The notes beneath the pieces are model-generated. The model was not told where the DNA came from. It did no database searches and was given only the letters and a program-made list of their open reading frames with translations. From contig OZ244969.1 of the NCBI GenBank assembly GCA_965222725.1, forward strand, positions 5,022,001-5,086,000: a stretch of 64,000 bases of DNA. Direction: 5' to 3'. The position numbers and the translations under genes are program-made. Below, piece by piece: positions 34,069 through 42,644 of this stretch. The stretch is from GCA-2748575 sp965222725 (lineage in GTDB: Bacteria > Pseudomonadota > Gammaproteobacteria > Pseudomonadales > Ketobacteraceae). Each line of letters opens with the position of its first letter. The stretch's first letter is position 1.

Positions 34069-35134
34069 ACAATACATTGCCAAGGTTCTGCTGATTGGCG
34101 GCTGCCTGCTGCTCACGGGTTGCGAGTCTGCCGGTTTTTATTATCAGGCCATTGCCGGGCAAATGGACCTGCTCAGTCGCCGCCAACCGATCGACCGTGT
34201 ACTGAGCAACCCGCAAACCCCGGATACCCTCAAAGAAAAACTCAACCTGGTTCAGCAGGTGCGCACCTTCGCCCGGGACCAGCTGCAATTACCGGTGGAC
34301 GACCACTACAGCCAGTATGCTGATCTGGAAAGGCCCTACGCCGTATGGAATGTATTCGCAGCCCCGGAGCTTTCCATCAAGGCGAAAACCTGGTGCTACC
34401 CCATCGCCGGTTGTGTGGCTTACAAAGGCTTTTTTGCGGAAGCTGATGCCAAATCCCATGCGGAATCACTGAGCGAACAGGGTCTGGATGTGTACGTGGG
34501 CGGCGTGGCTGCCTACAGCACCCTGGGCTGGTTTCAGGATCCGGTGCTCAATACCTTTATCCACCGCTCTGACCCCAGCCTGGCAGGATTGCTGATTCAC
34601 GAACTGGCCCACCAGCAGCTTTATGTGCCGGGGGATTCCGCGTTTAACGAAAGCTTTGCCACCACCGTGGAAATTCTGGGCCTGAACCAGTGGCTGGAAA
34701 ACCACGGTCAGCAGGAACAACAACAGATCATGGCGCAACACCGGGAGCGCAAGGCTGAATTCGTCGATCTGATACTGGCCCACCGGGACCAGCTGGATGC
34801 CCTCTACCAGCAGGAGATACCCGATGGGGAGAAACGCAAGCACAAGGCGCAGATGAAGCAGCAGCTGCTGGCCGACTACGAGCAACTTAAAACCCGCTGG
34901 GGCGGGTATGCCGGTTTTGACCGCTGGTTCGAGGGCCCTCTGAACAATGCCCAACTGGCCACCATCGCCACCTACCACCACTGGGTGGACAGTTTTATGG
35001 CGCTGTTCCACCAGCAGGGGCAGAACTGGCAGCAGTTTTATGCCGCCAGCGAGGAAATTTCCAAAAAAAATAAAACAGTTAGAGACAAGACTTTAGAGGA
35101 ACTCTCAGTGGCAGCCGGCAGGATTCGTCTATAA
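34052..35134 (+). CDS. Putative zinc aminopeptidase lipoprotein
   Basis: A 360-residue predicted lipoprotein: N-terminal hydrophobic stretch and lipobox LLLTGCES (Cys near residue 24). The zinc motif HExxH is H183-E184-L-A-H187 in LLIHELAHQQLY, followed by the acidic FNESFATTVE that would supply the third ligand. This matches the uncharacterised 'predicted aminopeptidase' family (COG4324) rather than a well-studied protease. The start overlaps the phosphodiesterase gene. A Gln/Lys-rich helical part occupies residues 220-290. The substrate is unknown. Confidence 0.83.
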   Translation: MRYTVKQYIAKVLLIGGCLLLTGCESAGFYYQAIAGQMDLLSRRQPIDRVLSNPQTPDTLKEKLNLVQQVRTFARDQLQLPVDDHYSQYADLERPYAVWNVFAAPELSIKAKTWCYPIAGCVAYKGFFAEADAKSHAESLSEQGLDVYVGGVAAYSTLGWFQDPVLNTFIHRSDPSLAGLLIHELAHQQLYVPGDSAFNESFATTVEILGLNQWLENHGQQEQQQIMAQHRERKAEFVDLILAHRDQLDALYQQEIPDGEKRKHKAQMKQQLLADYEQLKTRWGGYAGFDRWFEGPLNNAQLATIATYHHWVDSFMALFHQQGQNWQQFYAASEEISKKNKTVRDKTLEELSVAAGRIRL

Positions 35135-35164
35135 TTATTTTCAGGCTAAGTTTTTTCGGCGACG

Positions 35165-36118
35165 ATGACGGCAATAATGGCGACGGCAATAATGGCTAAA
35201 CATCATGCATTGGACCCCTTCACTGCACTGGGAGGTTTGATTCCGGATCTTACCGACCTCTATTCCGCAGTGAAGTCAAAAAATGGAGAGAAAGCCCACG
35301 CTCTGTGCGAATCCATTATCGAGCGCATTTATCGCATTACCGACCGCGATCACAATGCCGCCCTGGCGGCCATTCATTTGTGTAAAGAACCCTCACCGCT
35401 GAAACAGCCCATCTATTCCGGGGTTATTGCCCATTTGCTGAGCCAGCAGCATGGCATTGAAGGCGACACCAAAACCTCCCTGATGCGGGCCATTCTGCTG
35501 GCCAACCTGACCTTTTACGAATTCCAGGTGCTGCTGAACACCATGGACGGCAAGCTGACCGAATCCCAGCGGGCCAAGCTCCACAAGCACCCCCTGGAAA
35601 GCGCCCAAAAACTGGAAATTGCCGGGTTTACGGATCCGGTCATGATCAAGGCCATCCGCCAGCACCATGAGCGGCTGGACGGCACTGGCTACCCTAACCA
35701 GTTGAAAGGCACGGAAATTTCCACCCTGGCCCTGATACTGTCCATCTGCGAAACCTACACCGCCCGGATCGACAACCGCGCTTACCGCAAGCCGGTGCAC
35801 CCCCGGGAAGCCCTGTCGCACCTGCTCAATGAGGATGATCAGCGGGTAAAGGAACTGCTCATCAGCCTGGCCAAGGCCATTGGCCTGTATCCCCCCGGCA
35901 CCTGGGTGAAGCTGGCCAACGGTGAAATTGCCATGGTCACCGGGGTTTCCAGTGCCACACCGGTGCCCAGAGTGGTGGCCTTGTTCGACCCCAAAGGGCA
36001 GCCCTATATGGGCAAAATGGGCCGGGATGCCAAAAATCCCGCCACCAAAGTCGTGGGGCCCTCGTTTCCTCCCAAATTGCCTTCGGTGGATTTACAGTCA
36101 CTGTTTGAGTCATCCTGA
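35165..36118 (+). CDS. Degenerate HD-GYP domain protein
   Basis: A 317-residue protein related to HD-GYP phosphodiesterases, which cleave c-di-GMP. The later motifs are present: HxxxS-type HKHPLESAQ, then HHERLDGTGYPNQLKG and the helix LALILSICETYTA. The defining HD pair expected in the earlier helix is absent; that position reads RAILLANLTFYEFQ. It may therefore be a non-catalytic sensor or use another metal site. A beta-rich C-terminus (about 240-300) follows. Three in-frame ATGs lie in a 15-bp tandem repeat, so the start is uncertain by 9 codons. TATAAT at 35130-35135 overlaps the previous stop codon. Confidence 0.8.
   Translation: MTAIMATAIMAKHHALDPFTALGGLIPDLTDLYSAVKSKNGEKAHALCESIIERIYRITDRDHNAALAAIHLCKEPSPLKQPIYSGVIAHLLSQQHGIEGDTKTSLMRAILLANLTFYEFQVLLNTMDGKLTESQRAKLHKHPLESAQKLEIAGFTDPVMIKAIRQHHERLDGTGYPNQLKGTEISTLALILSICETYTARIDNRAYRKPVHPREALSHLLNEDDQRVKELLISLAKAIGLYPPGTWVKLANGEIAMVTGVSSATPVPRVVALFDPKGQPYMGKMGRDAKNPATKVVGPSFPPKLPSVDLQSLFESS
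35167..35196. repeat. 15-bp tandem duplication spanning the start codon
   Basis: GACGGCAATAATGGC is present twice without a gap (35167-35181, 35182-35196). Each copy carries an in-frame ATG, so the duplication repeats five codons at the N-terminus (ATAIM-ATAIM pattern) of the HD-GYP-like protein and changes how many start codons the ribosome meets. Confidence 0.8.
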
Positions 36119-36162
36119 TACAAACGGTAAAAAATCCTTACCCGAACACTACCTGTGGTCAA

Positions 36163-36190
36163 TTGAACTTTCGTTTGCTGCCTTTATAAT
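36163..36190 (+). promoter_or_regulatory. Candidate sigma70 promoter for the orphan lipoprotein
   Basis: TTGAAC (36163-36168), a 16-bp spacer and a perfect TATAAT (36185-36190) precede the lipoprotein ATG at 36282 by about 90 bp, after the stop of the HD-GYP-like gene. Confidence 0.5.
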
Positions 36191-36281
36191 CGATTTGCAT
36201 AACAAGCAGTCAATTTCTGCCCTATAAGCAAGCTTTACGGTGCTGTGGCAGGTGACCTTCAGTGGACAAGGGTAGTGATCA

Positions 36282-36986
36282 ATGACAATCGGAAAGCCGG
36301 TTAACGGCAAATCCCAGGGACAAACCGGTATTGGCCAGCCAATCAAACAGCTCGGCGTCGCACTGGCGGCCGTGGCAGTCATGGCTGTTTCCAGCAGTTG
36401 CCTTACAGCCTGTGGCAGCAGCCAGGCGGACAAATCAGCCCCCGAAACCTCAGAAGCTACCCCCAGAGCAAGCGAAACCGAAGCCCGGGGCGAAGCAGAA
36501 ACCCTGCAGGGCCAGTTTATCGACAGCGCCGTGTCCGGCCTGTTCTACCAGACAGAATCCCAGGAAGGCTTTACCGACCACAACGGCTACTTTGACTACG
36601 CCGATGGGGAAACCGTGAGCTTCTTTATCGGCAATATTGCCCTGGGCAGCGCACCGGCAGCAGATATTGTGACTCCGGCAGATATTGCCGGCAGCAGCGG
36701 TGGCCTGAATGCGGCCTCGGTGAATATTCTGCGCCTGTTGCAGACCCTGGATTTTGATGGTGATCCGAGCAACGGCATTTCTATTACCACCAACACCCAT
36801 CTGGCGGCTTCGCAACTGGAAGAGTCTGATATTCAGGTGGATGCGGATTCAGAGGCTTTTTCGCAGAATCCGGCCCTGCTGGATCTGATCGCTCAGGTGA
36901 CCAACCTGTCCGGGCTGATCCCCTCGGAAAATGCGGTACAGCATTTTCAGCAATCCCAGCAACAGCTGCGTCTGGCGGATCGCTAG
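36282..36986 (+). CDS. Putative lipoprotein of unknown function
   Basis: I do not recognise this 234-residue protein. It has a long N-region, a hydrophobic stretch (about 24-38) and a lipobox CLTACGSS, so it is probably lipidated near residue 43. A Glu/Ser/Thr-rich linker follows (about 45-75). After that comes a beta-rich segment with TDHNGYFDYADGETVSFFIG and IALGSAPAADIVTPADI, a pattern common in the N-terminal parts of secreted gammaproteobacterial proteins that often precede adhesin or hydrolase domains. Here the protein ends soon after, in a Gln-rich tail. Its stop overlaps the VanZ gene end by 4 bp. Confidence 0.7.
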   Translation: MTIGKPVNGKSQGQTGIGQPIKQLGVALAAVAVMAVSSSCLTACGSSQADKSAPETSEATPRASETEARGEAETLQGQFIDSAVSGLFYQTESQEGFTDHNGYFDYADGETVSFFIGNIALGSAPAADIVTPADIAGSSGGLNAASVNILRLLQTLDFDGDPSNGISITTNTHLAASQLEESDIQVDADSEAFSQNPALLDLIAQVTNLSGLIPSENAVQHFQQSQQQLRLADR

Positions 36987-37366
36987 GGCCTGTTAACAGG
37001 CCCCTGATTCGGAAACCGGCTGGCCAGCATGTGGTGCACCCTGCCCCTCATCGGCAACATGGCCAGCACTCCCACAATATCCGCCAGCCAGTCCCACCAG
37101 GAAAACTCCCGATAGCCGGTCAGCAACTGCAGGTATTCCGTCAACAAGCCATAGCTACAAAGCAACAACGCCTTCCAGAAAAACCGCACTCGGGGAAACG
37201 CCAGATCCGCAAGGAATGACAAGCCCCAGAAACCGATAGCGTGCGCGAGCTTGTCATTCATCAGCCCCTGGGTGTTTCCCGATGGTTTGTTCAGCAACAG
37301 ATAGGTGAACACCACCAGCGCAACACTCAGGAGTATGCGAAAGCAGAGGATGATTCTTGGCGACAT
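36983..37366 (-). CDS. VanZ-like membrane protein
   Basis: A small protein of 127 residues with about four membrane segments (10-25, 38-58, 65-82, 92-110). The pattern NDKLAHAIGFWGLSFLADLAF and LTEYLQLLTGYREFSWWDWLADIVG is typical of the VanZ-like family, where the conserved polar residues are of unknown role. It lies 5 bp after sthA in the same direction and is probably cotranscribed. The end of its coding sequence forms a perfect 18-bp palindrome. Confidence 0.85.
   Translation of the reverse strand: MSPRIILCFRILLSVALVVFTYLLLNKPSGNTQGLMNDKLAHAIGFWGLSFLADLAFPRVRFFWKALLLCSYGLLTEYLQLLTGYREFSWWDWLADIVGVLAMLPMRGRVHHMLASRFPNQGPVNRP
36986..37003. repeat. Perfect 18-bp palindrome at a convergent gene junction
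   Basis: GGGCCTGTTAACAGGCCC is fully self-complementary and lies within the last VanZ-like codons, directly beside the lipoprotein stop. It lacks a T tract but may help end both convergent transcripts. Confidence 0.5.
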
Positions 37367-37371
37367 TCCGG

Positions 37372-38769
37372 TCAGAGGCTGTTCACCCGGTATAAACCAT
37401 TCAAAGCCGCTACCCGATAGGCTTCGGCCATGGTGGGATAGTTGAAGGTGGTATTCACGAAATACTCCAGGGTATTCAGGTCACCGGGCTGGTTCATAAT
37501 GGCCTGACCGATATGAACGATTTCCGACGCCTGATCACCAAAGCAGTGAATGCCCAGAATTTCGAGGGATTCCCGATGGAACAGAATTTTCAGCATACCC
37601 ACGGTTTCACCGGTAATCTGGGCGCGGGCAATGGTTTTGAAAAACGCCTGACCCACTTCATAGGGAATTTTCTGTGCTGTCAGGTCTTGCTCCGTTTGCC
37701 CCAGTGAACTGATTTCCGGAATCGTATAAATGCCGGTGGGCACGTCCTGAACAAAATAGAAATCGTCAGAATCAATCACGGCACCGCCGGTGGAGCGCCC
37801 CTGATCATAGGCGGCACTGGCCAGGCTGGGCCAGCCAATCACATCACCGGCAGCATAAATATGGTCCACCTCTGTCTGGTAACGGTTGTTCACTTCCAGC
37901 TGGCCACGGTGATTGGCAGTAAGCCCAACGGCATCCAGGTTCAGCATATCGGTGTTACCGGTACGGCCGTTACACCACAAAAAGGCATCCCCGCGCACCA
38001 GTTTGCCGGATTTCAGATGCAGCAAGACATCGTTTTCACGGCATTCCACTTTGTCATACTCTTCGCTGTTGCGAATGAGTACACCGATTTCCCGCAGGTG
38101 ATAACTGAGGGCATCGGCAATTTCATGATCCAGAAAGTCCAGCAAGCGATCCCGTGTATTAATCAGTTCCACCCGGGCGCCCAGCCCACAGAAAATGGAA
38201 GCGTACTCACAGCCGATCACCCCGGCGCCGTAAATCACGATTTTTCGCGGTGTATGATTCAGATCCAGAATGGTATCGCTGTCATAGATTCGGGGGTGAC
38301 TGAAATCCACGTCCGCGGGCCGATAAGGCCTGGAGCCGGTGGCGATCACCACTTTTTCGGCGATCAGGGTTTCTATGGAACCGTCCTCGTTCACCACTTC
38401 AATGGTGTTGGGATCCGTGAACCGGGCTACACCGGAATACACCCGCACATTGTTGCGGGCATAAAAACTGGTACGCAGGTTCACCTGCTTGGAAATAACC
38501 CGCTCCGCCCGCTTTAACACATTGGGAAAAGAAAACACCCGGGGCTCACCGATATTGCGGAACATGGGATCGGTATTGAAACGGATAATCTGTTTCACCG
38601 AATGACGCAGGGCTTTGGAAGGTATGGTGCCCAGGTGGGCACAGTTTCCACCGACAACGGGTTTGTCATCAATGATGGCAACGCTGCGCCCTTTTTTACC
38701 CGCGCGCATGGATGCGCCTTCACCGGCCGGGCCGGAACCGATTACAACAACATCATACTGTGTCGGCAT
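37372..38769 (-). CDS. sthA: Soluble pyridine nucleotide transhydrogenase
   Basis: FAD protein that moves reducing equivalents between NADPH and NAD+, mainly NADPH to NADH. At 465 residues it has the pyridine nucleotide-disulfide reductase fold, but the redox disulfide is missing: GGNCAHLGTIPSKALRH replaces the CxxxxC, as expected for SthA. FAD-binding VVIGSGPAGEGAS (about 8-20) and NAD-binding IYGAGVIGCEYASIF are visible. It follows nqrM with an 18-bp gap, so it may be expressed with the NQR operon. Confidence 0.96.
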   Translation of the reverse strand: MPTQYDVVVIGSGPAGEGASMRAGKKGRSVAIIDDKPVVGGNCAHLGTIPSKALRHSVKQIIRFNTDPMFRNIGEPRVFSFPNVLKRAERVISKQVNLRTSFYARNNVRVYSGVARFTDPNTIEVVNEDGSIETLIAEKVVIATGSRPYRPADVDFSHPRIYDSDTILDLNHTPRKIVIYGAGVIGCEYASIFCGLGARVELINTRDRLLDFLDHEIADALSYHLREIGVLIRNSEEYDKVECRENDVLLHLKSGKLVRGDAFLWCNGRTGNTDMLNLDAVGLTANHRGQLEVNNRYQTEVDHIYAAGDVIGWPSLASAAYDQGRSTGGAVIDSDDFYFVQDVPTGIYTIPEISSLGQTEQDLTAQKIPYEVGQAFFKTIARAQITGETVGMLKILFHRESLEILGIHCFGDQASEIVHIGQAIMNQPGDLNTLEYFVNTTFNYPTMAEAYRVAALNGLYRVNSL

Positions 38770-38787
38770 AGAGTCGCCTTATTTGTG

Positions 38788-39024
38788 TTACCGGGTTTTG
38801 GTAGCGTCGTAGGCCAGCATGGCGGGATCAGTTTTGGCCTCTGAAGGCGTGTCTTCAGATTCACACTTGTTGGGATCGCCGCCGCAGATATCGCAGGAGC
38901 CGCCGTTCATCTGATTCAGGCCACCGCAGGTACCCTTGATGGGCTTGTTCTGAAAAATCACGCCGATCGCCATACCCGCGAACAGGACGCCAAAGATTAG
39001 TGCAGCAAGAAGGAAGGTAGCCAT
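38788..39024 (-). CDS. nqrM: Na+-NQR maturation protein NqrM
   Basis: A small membrane protein of 78 residues required for assembly of the Na+-translocating NADH:quinone reductase, proposed to deliver iron to the NqrD-NqrE site. One membrane segment (about 4-24) is followed by four cysteines, C33, C44, C47 and C54, in the DUF539 pattern. It lies just after apbE, as is common in this operon. Confidence 0.93.
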   Translation of the reverse strand: MATFLLAALIFGVLFAGMAIGVIFQNKPIKGTCGGLNQMNGGSCDICGGDPNKCESEDTPSEAKTDPAMLAYDATKTR

Positions 39025-39062
39025 GATTCACCTGTTTCAGCAAACGTATTCAGTAAAGTTTA

Positions 39063-40112
39063 TCAAATCGCAGCAGGTTCTACATAACGGGAAAAGGATT
39101 CGCTTTGTAACGCCTTGAATCCGGTCTCCGTTTTCACCAGCAGATACACCGCCAGATTGAGTTTTTCTGCCAGTTTCAGGCTCTCTTCAGGACCCAAAAC
39201 CGTTAACGCGGTGGCATAGGCGTCAGCATAGGCACAGGATTCATGAATCACGCTGACCGAGGCCAGTGGGTGAGTCACTGGCGATCCGGTGCGAGGATCA
39301 ATGGTGTGCGAGTAACGCTTGCCGTCTTTTTCATAAAAATTCCGGTAATCTCCGGAAGTGGCGATAGCCACCTGATGCAGGTTCAGCACCTTCTGTACTG
39401 ACCGCTGCAGGGTTTGCGGCTCTTCAATGGCGATTTTCCAGGGTTCGCCGGACAGTTTGGCATCGCCCACCCGGATTTCCCCACCCACTTCCACCATATA
39501 ACGGCGGATTCCCAGGGATTCCAGCCGTTGTGCCACCTTGTCCACGCCATAGCCTTTGGCCACAGCCGACAAATCAATCTGAACCGGGCGCGACTTGTTC
39601 ACCTGCTCGCCCTGAATCTGCAGGGCGTCGGCGCCGATTTCCTGCAACAGCCGGTGGATATCTTCCGTGTCCGGCACAGTATCTTCCTGCTTGCCGGGGC
39701 CAAATCCCCATAAATTCACCAGGGGTCCGACAGTAATATCAAAAGCACCACCGGAGGCTTCATACACTTCTGCGCTGATCGTCAGAACCTGACGGGTATC
39801 TTCAGACAAGGCAAAAGGCGTTTGTACGGGAGCCTGATTAAACTGCGACAATTCGGAATCTTCACGCCAGGTGGACATTTTTTCGTTCACGGCATTCAGT
39901 TCGGCATCAATCGCCTGTTTGACAGCGTTCTGACTGAGAGATTCGGGCAGACCCTGGATCTTGACGTTATACCAGGTGCCCATGGTGGGGCCGTTAAAGG
40001 TATGGTAGCGGGCTTGCGGGTCTTCAGAAACGCTACAGCCTGTTATCCATAGCGCCAACAGGCAAAGGATAACAGGCTGCAACAGGTGAGATGTGAAGGA
40101 TCTTGCGATCAT
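39063..40112 (-). CDS. apbE: FAD:protein FMN transferase ApbE
   Basis: Attaches FMN through a phosphoester to threonines of NqrB and NqrC. The 349 residues from the ATG at 40112 begin with a signal and the lipobox ITGCS (C26), so it is a periplasmic lipoprotein. The motifs TMGTWYNVKI, DLSAVAKGYGVDKVA and YSHTIDPRTGSPV are typical. The ATG overlaps the nqrF stop (TGATG), so an upstream start 96 bp inside nqrF is unlikely. Its place in the operon fits its role on NqrB and NqrC. Confidence 0.95.
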   Translation of the reverse strand: MIARSFTSHLLQPVILCLLALWITGCSVSEDPQARYHTFNGPTMGTWYNVKIQGLPESLSQNAVKQAIDAELNAVNEKMSTWREDSELSQFNQAPVQTPFALSEDTRQVLTISAEVYEASGGAFDITVGPLVNLWGFGPGKQEDTVPDTEDIHRLLQEIGADALQIQGEQVNKSRPVQIDLSAVAKGYGVDKVAQRLESLGIRRYMVEVGGEIRVGDAKLSGEPWKIAIEEPQTLQRSVQKVLNLHQVAIATSGDYRNFYEKDGKRYSHTIDPRTGSPVTHPLASVSVIHESCAYADAYATALTVLGPEESLKLAEKLNLAVYLLVKTETGFKALQSESFSRYVEPAAI

Positions 40113-41341
40113 CAGCCGCCGAAATCGTCCAGCATGATGTTTTCGCGTTCCACACCGAGATCTTCCAGCATCTTGATAACGGCTGCGTTCATCATCGGTG
40201 GCCCACACATGTAGTACTCACAATCTTCCGGTGCCGGGTGATCTTTCAGGTATTGTTCATACAGTACGTTATGAATAAACCCGGTCAGGCCGTCCCAGTT
40301 ATCTTCCGGTTGCGGATCCGACAAGGCGATATACCAGTCGAAATTGTCGTTCTCTTCCGCCAGCAGATCGTACTCATCCTGATAGAAGAGTTCGCGCAGG
40401 GAACGGGCACCGTACCAGAAAGAGATTTTACGGTTGGACTTGATGCGCTTCAGCTGATCGAAAATGTGTGAGCGCATTGGCGCCATACCGGCACCACCAC
40501 CGATAAAGACCATTTCATTGTCGGTGTCCTTGGCGAAGAACTCACCGAAGGGTCCGTACACAGTGGCCTTGTCGCCGGGCTTGAGGCCGAATACCCAGGA
40601 AGACATCTGACCCGGTGGAATGCCCTGAGAACCCGGAGGCGGCGTGGCAATCCGGATATTGAATTTCAGCAGGCCTTTTTCTTCCGGATAGTTCGCCATG
40701 GAGTAAGCACGGATAACGTCTTCTTTAACATCTGATTCCAGATTGAAGAAGCCAAAACGTTCCCAGTCACCACGGTACTCTTCCTCGATATCAAAATCGC
40801 TGAATTTCACTTTATGCGGTGGCGCTTCCAGCTGTACGTAACCACCGGCACGGAAGTTGACGTCTTCACCTTCCGGCAGGGTCAGCACCAGCTCCTTGAT
40901 AAAGGTCGCTACGTTATGGTTGGACTTGACCGTGGTTTCCCACTTCTTCACACCGAAGAAGGCTTCGTCCAGTTCCACTTCCATATCCTGTTTTACTGCC
41001 ACCTGGCAGGACAGGCGCCAGCCTTCTTTCACTTCACGGGGTGTAAAGTGCGAGGCTTCTGTGGGCAGAATATCACCACCGCCGTCCTTGACGATTACCT
41101 TGCACTGGGCACAGGTACCGCCACCACCACAGGCAGAAGATACAAAGATCCCCTTGTCTGCCAGCGTGTTCAGCAACTTGCCGCCCGCAGGCACATCGAT
41201 CGCTTTTTCAGGATCTTCGTTAATACCAATATGTACGTTACCCGTGCTCACCAGCCGTGAGCGGGCTACCAGAATGATCATGACCAGCGCCAGTACGATG
41301 GCGGTGAACATGACCACGCCGACAATTACTGTTGAATCCAT
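40112..41341 (-). CDS. nqrF: Na+-NQR subunit F (NADH-oxidising)
   Basis: Electron entry subunit: takes electrons from NADH through FAD to a 2Fe-2S cluster. Of 409 residues, one membrane segment lies at 5-26 and a ferredoxin domain with C71, C77, C80 and C112 follows. The C-terminal FAD/NAD reductase domain has RAYSMANYPEE and VFIGGGAGMAPMRSH. It lies 18 bp after nqrE in the conserved nqrABCDEF order. Confidence 0.97.
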   Translation of the reverse strand: MDSTVIVGVVMFTAIVLALVMIILVARSRLVSTGNVHIGINEDPEKAIDVPAGGKLLNTLADKGIFVSSACGGGGTCAQCKVIVKDGGGDILPTEASHFTPREVKEGWRLSCQVAVKQDMEVELDEAFFGVKKWETTVKSNHNVATFIKELVLTLPEGEDVNFRAGGYVQLEAPPHKVKFSDFDIEEEYRGDWERFGFFNLESDVKEDVIRAYSMANYPEEKGLLKFNIRIATPPPGSQGIPPGQMSSWVFGLKPGDKATVYGPFGEFFAKDTDNEMVFIGGGAGMAPMRSHIFDQLKRIKSNRKISFWYGARSLRELFYQDEYDLLAEENDNFDWYIALSDPQPEDNWDGLTGFIHNVLYEQYLKDHPAPEDCEYYMCGPPMMNAAVIKMLEDLGVERENIMLDDFGG

Positions 41342-41359
41342 TAGCTTTACCCCCGCCTC

Positions 41360-41968
41360 TTACAATTGCACGCCAGAAAAAGACATAAAGCCCAGGGACA
41401 TCAGTCCGACAGTGATAAAGGTGATCCCCAGACCCCGAAGGCCGTGAGGAACATCACTGTACTTAAGCTTTTCACGGATACCTGCCAGCACCACAATGGC
41501 CAGTGCCCAGCCGGCACCTGCACCAAAACCGTAAACCACACTTTCACCAAAGTTGTAGTCCCGCTCCACCATGAAGAGAGACGCACCCAGTATGGCGCAG
41601 TTTACTGTGATCAGCGGCAGGAAAACCCCCAGAGCGTTGTACAGCGCAGGTACGTATTTATCCAGGAACATTTCCAGGATCTGTACGATCGCCGCAATAA
41701 CACCGATGTAACTAAGCAGGCCAAGGAATGTCAGGTCAACGCCTTCCAGTCCGGCCCATGCCAGAGCGTCTTCTTTCAGCAGGGTATTCAGGATCAGGTT
41801 ATTGACCGGTACAGTGATGGTTTCCACCACAATAACTGCAATACCCAGCCCCAGAGCAGTTTCCACCTTTTTGGAAACCGCGATAAAAGTACACATTCCC
41901 AGGAAGAATGCGAGCGCCATGTTTTCAACGAAAATGGCTTTAACCAGTAGACTCAGATAATGTTCCAT
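41360..41968 (-). CDS. nqrE: Na+-NQR subunit E
   Basis: Integral membrane subunit of 202 residues with six predicted helices. It pairs with NqrD as an inverted-topology homologue, and the two together bind an iron site at the membrane centre using conserved cysteines. One of these is probably in VNCAILGASLFM. It is spaced 11 bp from nqrD. Confidence 0.96.
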   Translation of the reverse strand: MEHYLSLLVKAIFVENMALAFFLGMCTFIAVSKKVETALGLGIAVIVVETITVPVNNLILNTLLKEDALAWAGLEGVDLTFLGLLSYIGVIAAIVQILEMFLDKYVPALYNALGVFLPLITVNCAILGASLFMVERDYNFGESVVYGFGAGAGWALAIVVLAGIREKLKYSDVPHGLRGLGITFITVGLMSLGFMSFSGVQL

Positions 41969-41979
41969 TGCCTTCTCTC

Positions 41980-42642
41980 CTAGTGTGCTTCAATCGCTTT
42001 GGACTGAGGCGCCATGTCGAATTCCGACTTCTCAACCTGTTCCGGCTTCCAGGAGCGCAGCGCCCAGATAAACAGACCGATCAGGAAGAACGCACTGGGC
42101 GGCAACAACAGCATACCGTTGGGCTGATACCAGCCACCATCATTCACCAGTGGCATGATTTCAATACCAAACAGTTTGCCGGAGCCGAACAGCTCACGTA
42201 CCACACCCAGTGCCAGCAGAATGGCGCTGTAACCCAGGCCGTTACCAATACCGTCCAGCAAACTGGGGATTGGCGGGTTTTTCATGGCGTAGGCTTCGGC
42301 ACGACCCATTACGATACAGTTGGTAATGATCAGGCCAACGAATACCGACAGCTGTTTACTGATTTCGTAGGCATAGGCCCGCAGAAACTGATCCACTACG
42401 ATTACCAGTGAAGCGATGATGGTCATCTGCACAATAATCCGGATACTGCTGGGTATATGGCTCCGGATGGTACTGATAAAGAAGTTGGACAGCGCCGTTA
42501 CCGTGGTTAATGCAATACACATGGTAACGGTGGTGCTCAGGTTACTGGTGACCGCCAGCGCAGAACAAATCCCGAGAATCTGCAATGCGATGGGGTTGTT
42601 GTCGAAAATCGGTCCGAATAAGACTTTCTTGGTTTCTGACAT
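41980..42642 (-). CDS. nqrD: Na+-NQR subunit D
   Basis: Integral membrane subunit of 220 residues with about six helices, homologous to NqrE. Conserved cysteine-containing stretches LQILGICSALAVTSNL and LIITNCIVMGRAEAYA fit the family's iron ligands. It is 2 bp from nqrC. Confidence 0.96.
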   Translation of the reverse strand: MSETKKVLFGPIFDNNPIALQILGICSALAVTSNLSTTVTMCIALTTVTALSNFFISTIRSHIPSSIRIIVQMTIIASLVIVVDQFLRAYAYEISKQLSVFVGLIITNCIVMGRAEAYAMKNPPIPSLLDGIGNGLGYSAILLALGVVRELFGSGKLFGIEIMPLVNDGGWYQPNGMLLLPPSAFFLIGLFIWALRSWKPEQVEKSEFDMAPQSKAIEAH

Positions 42643-42644
42643 GA

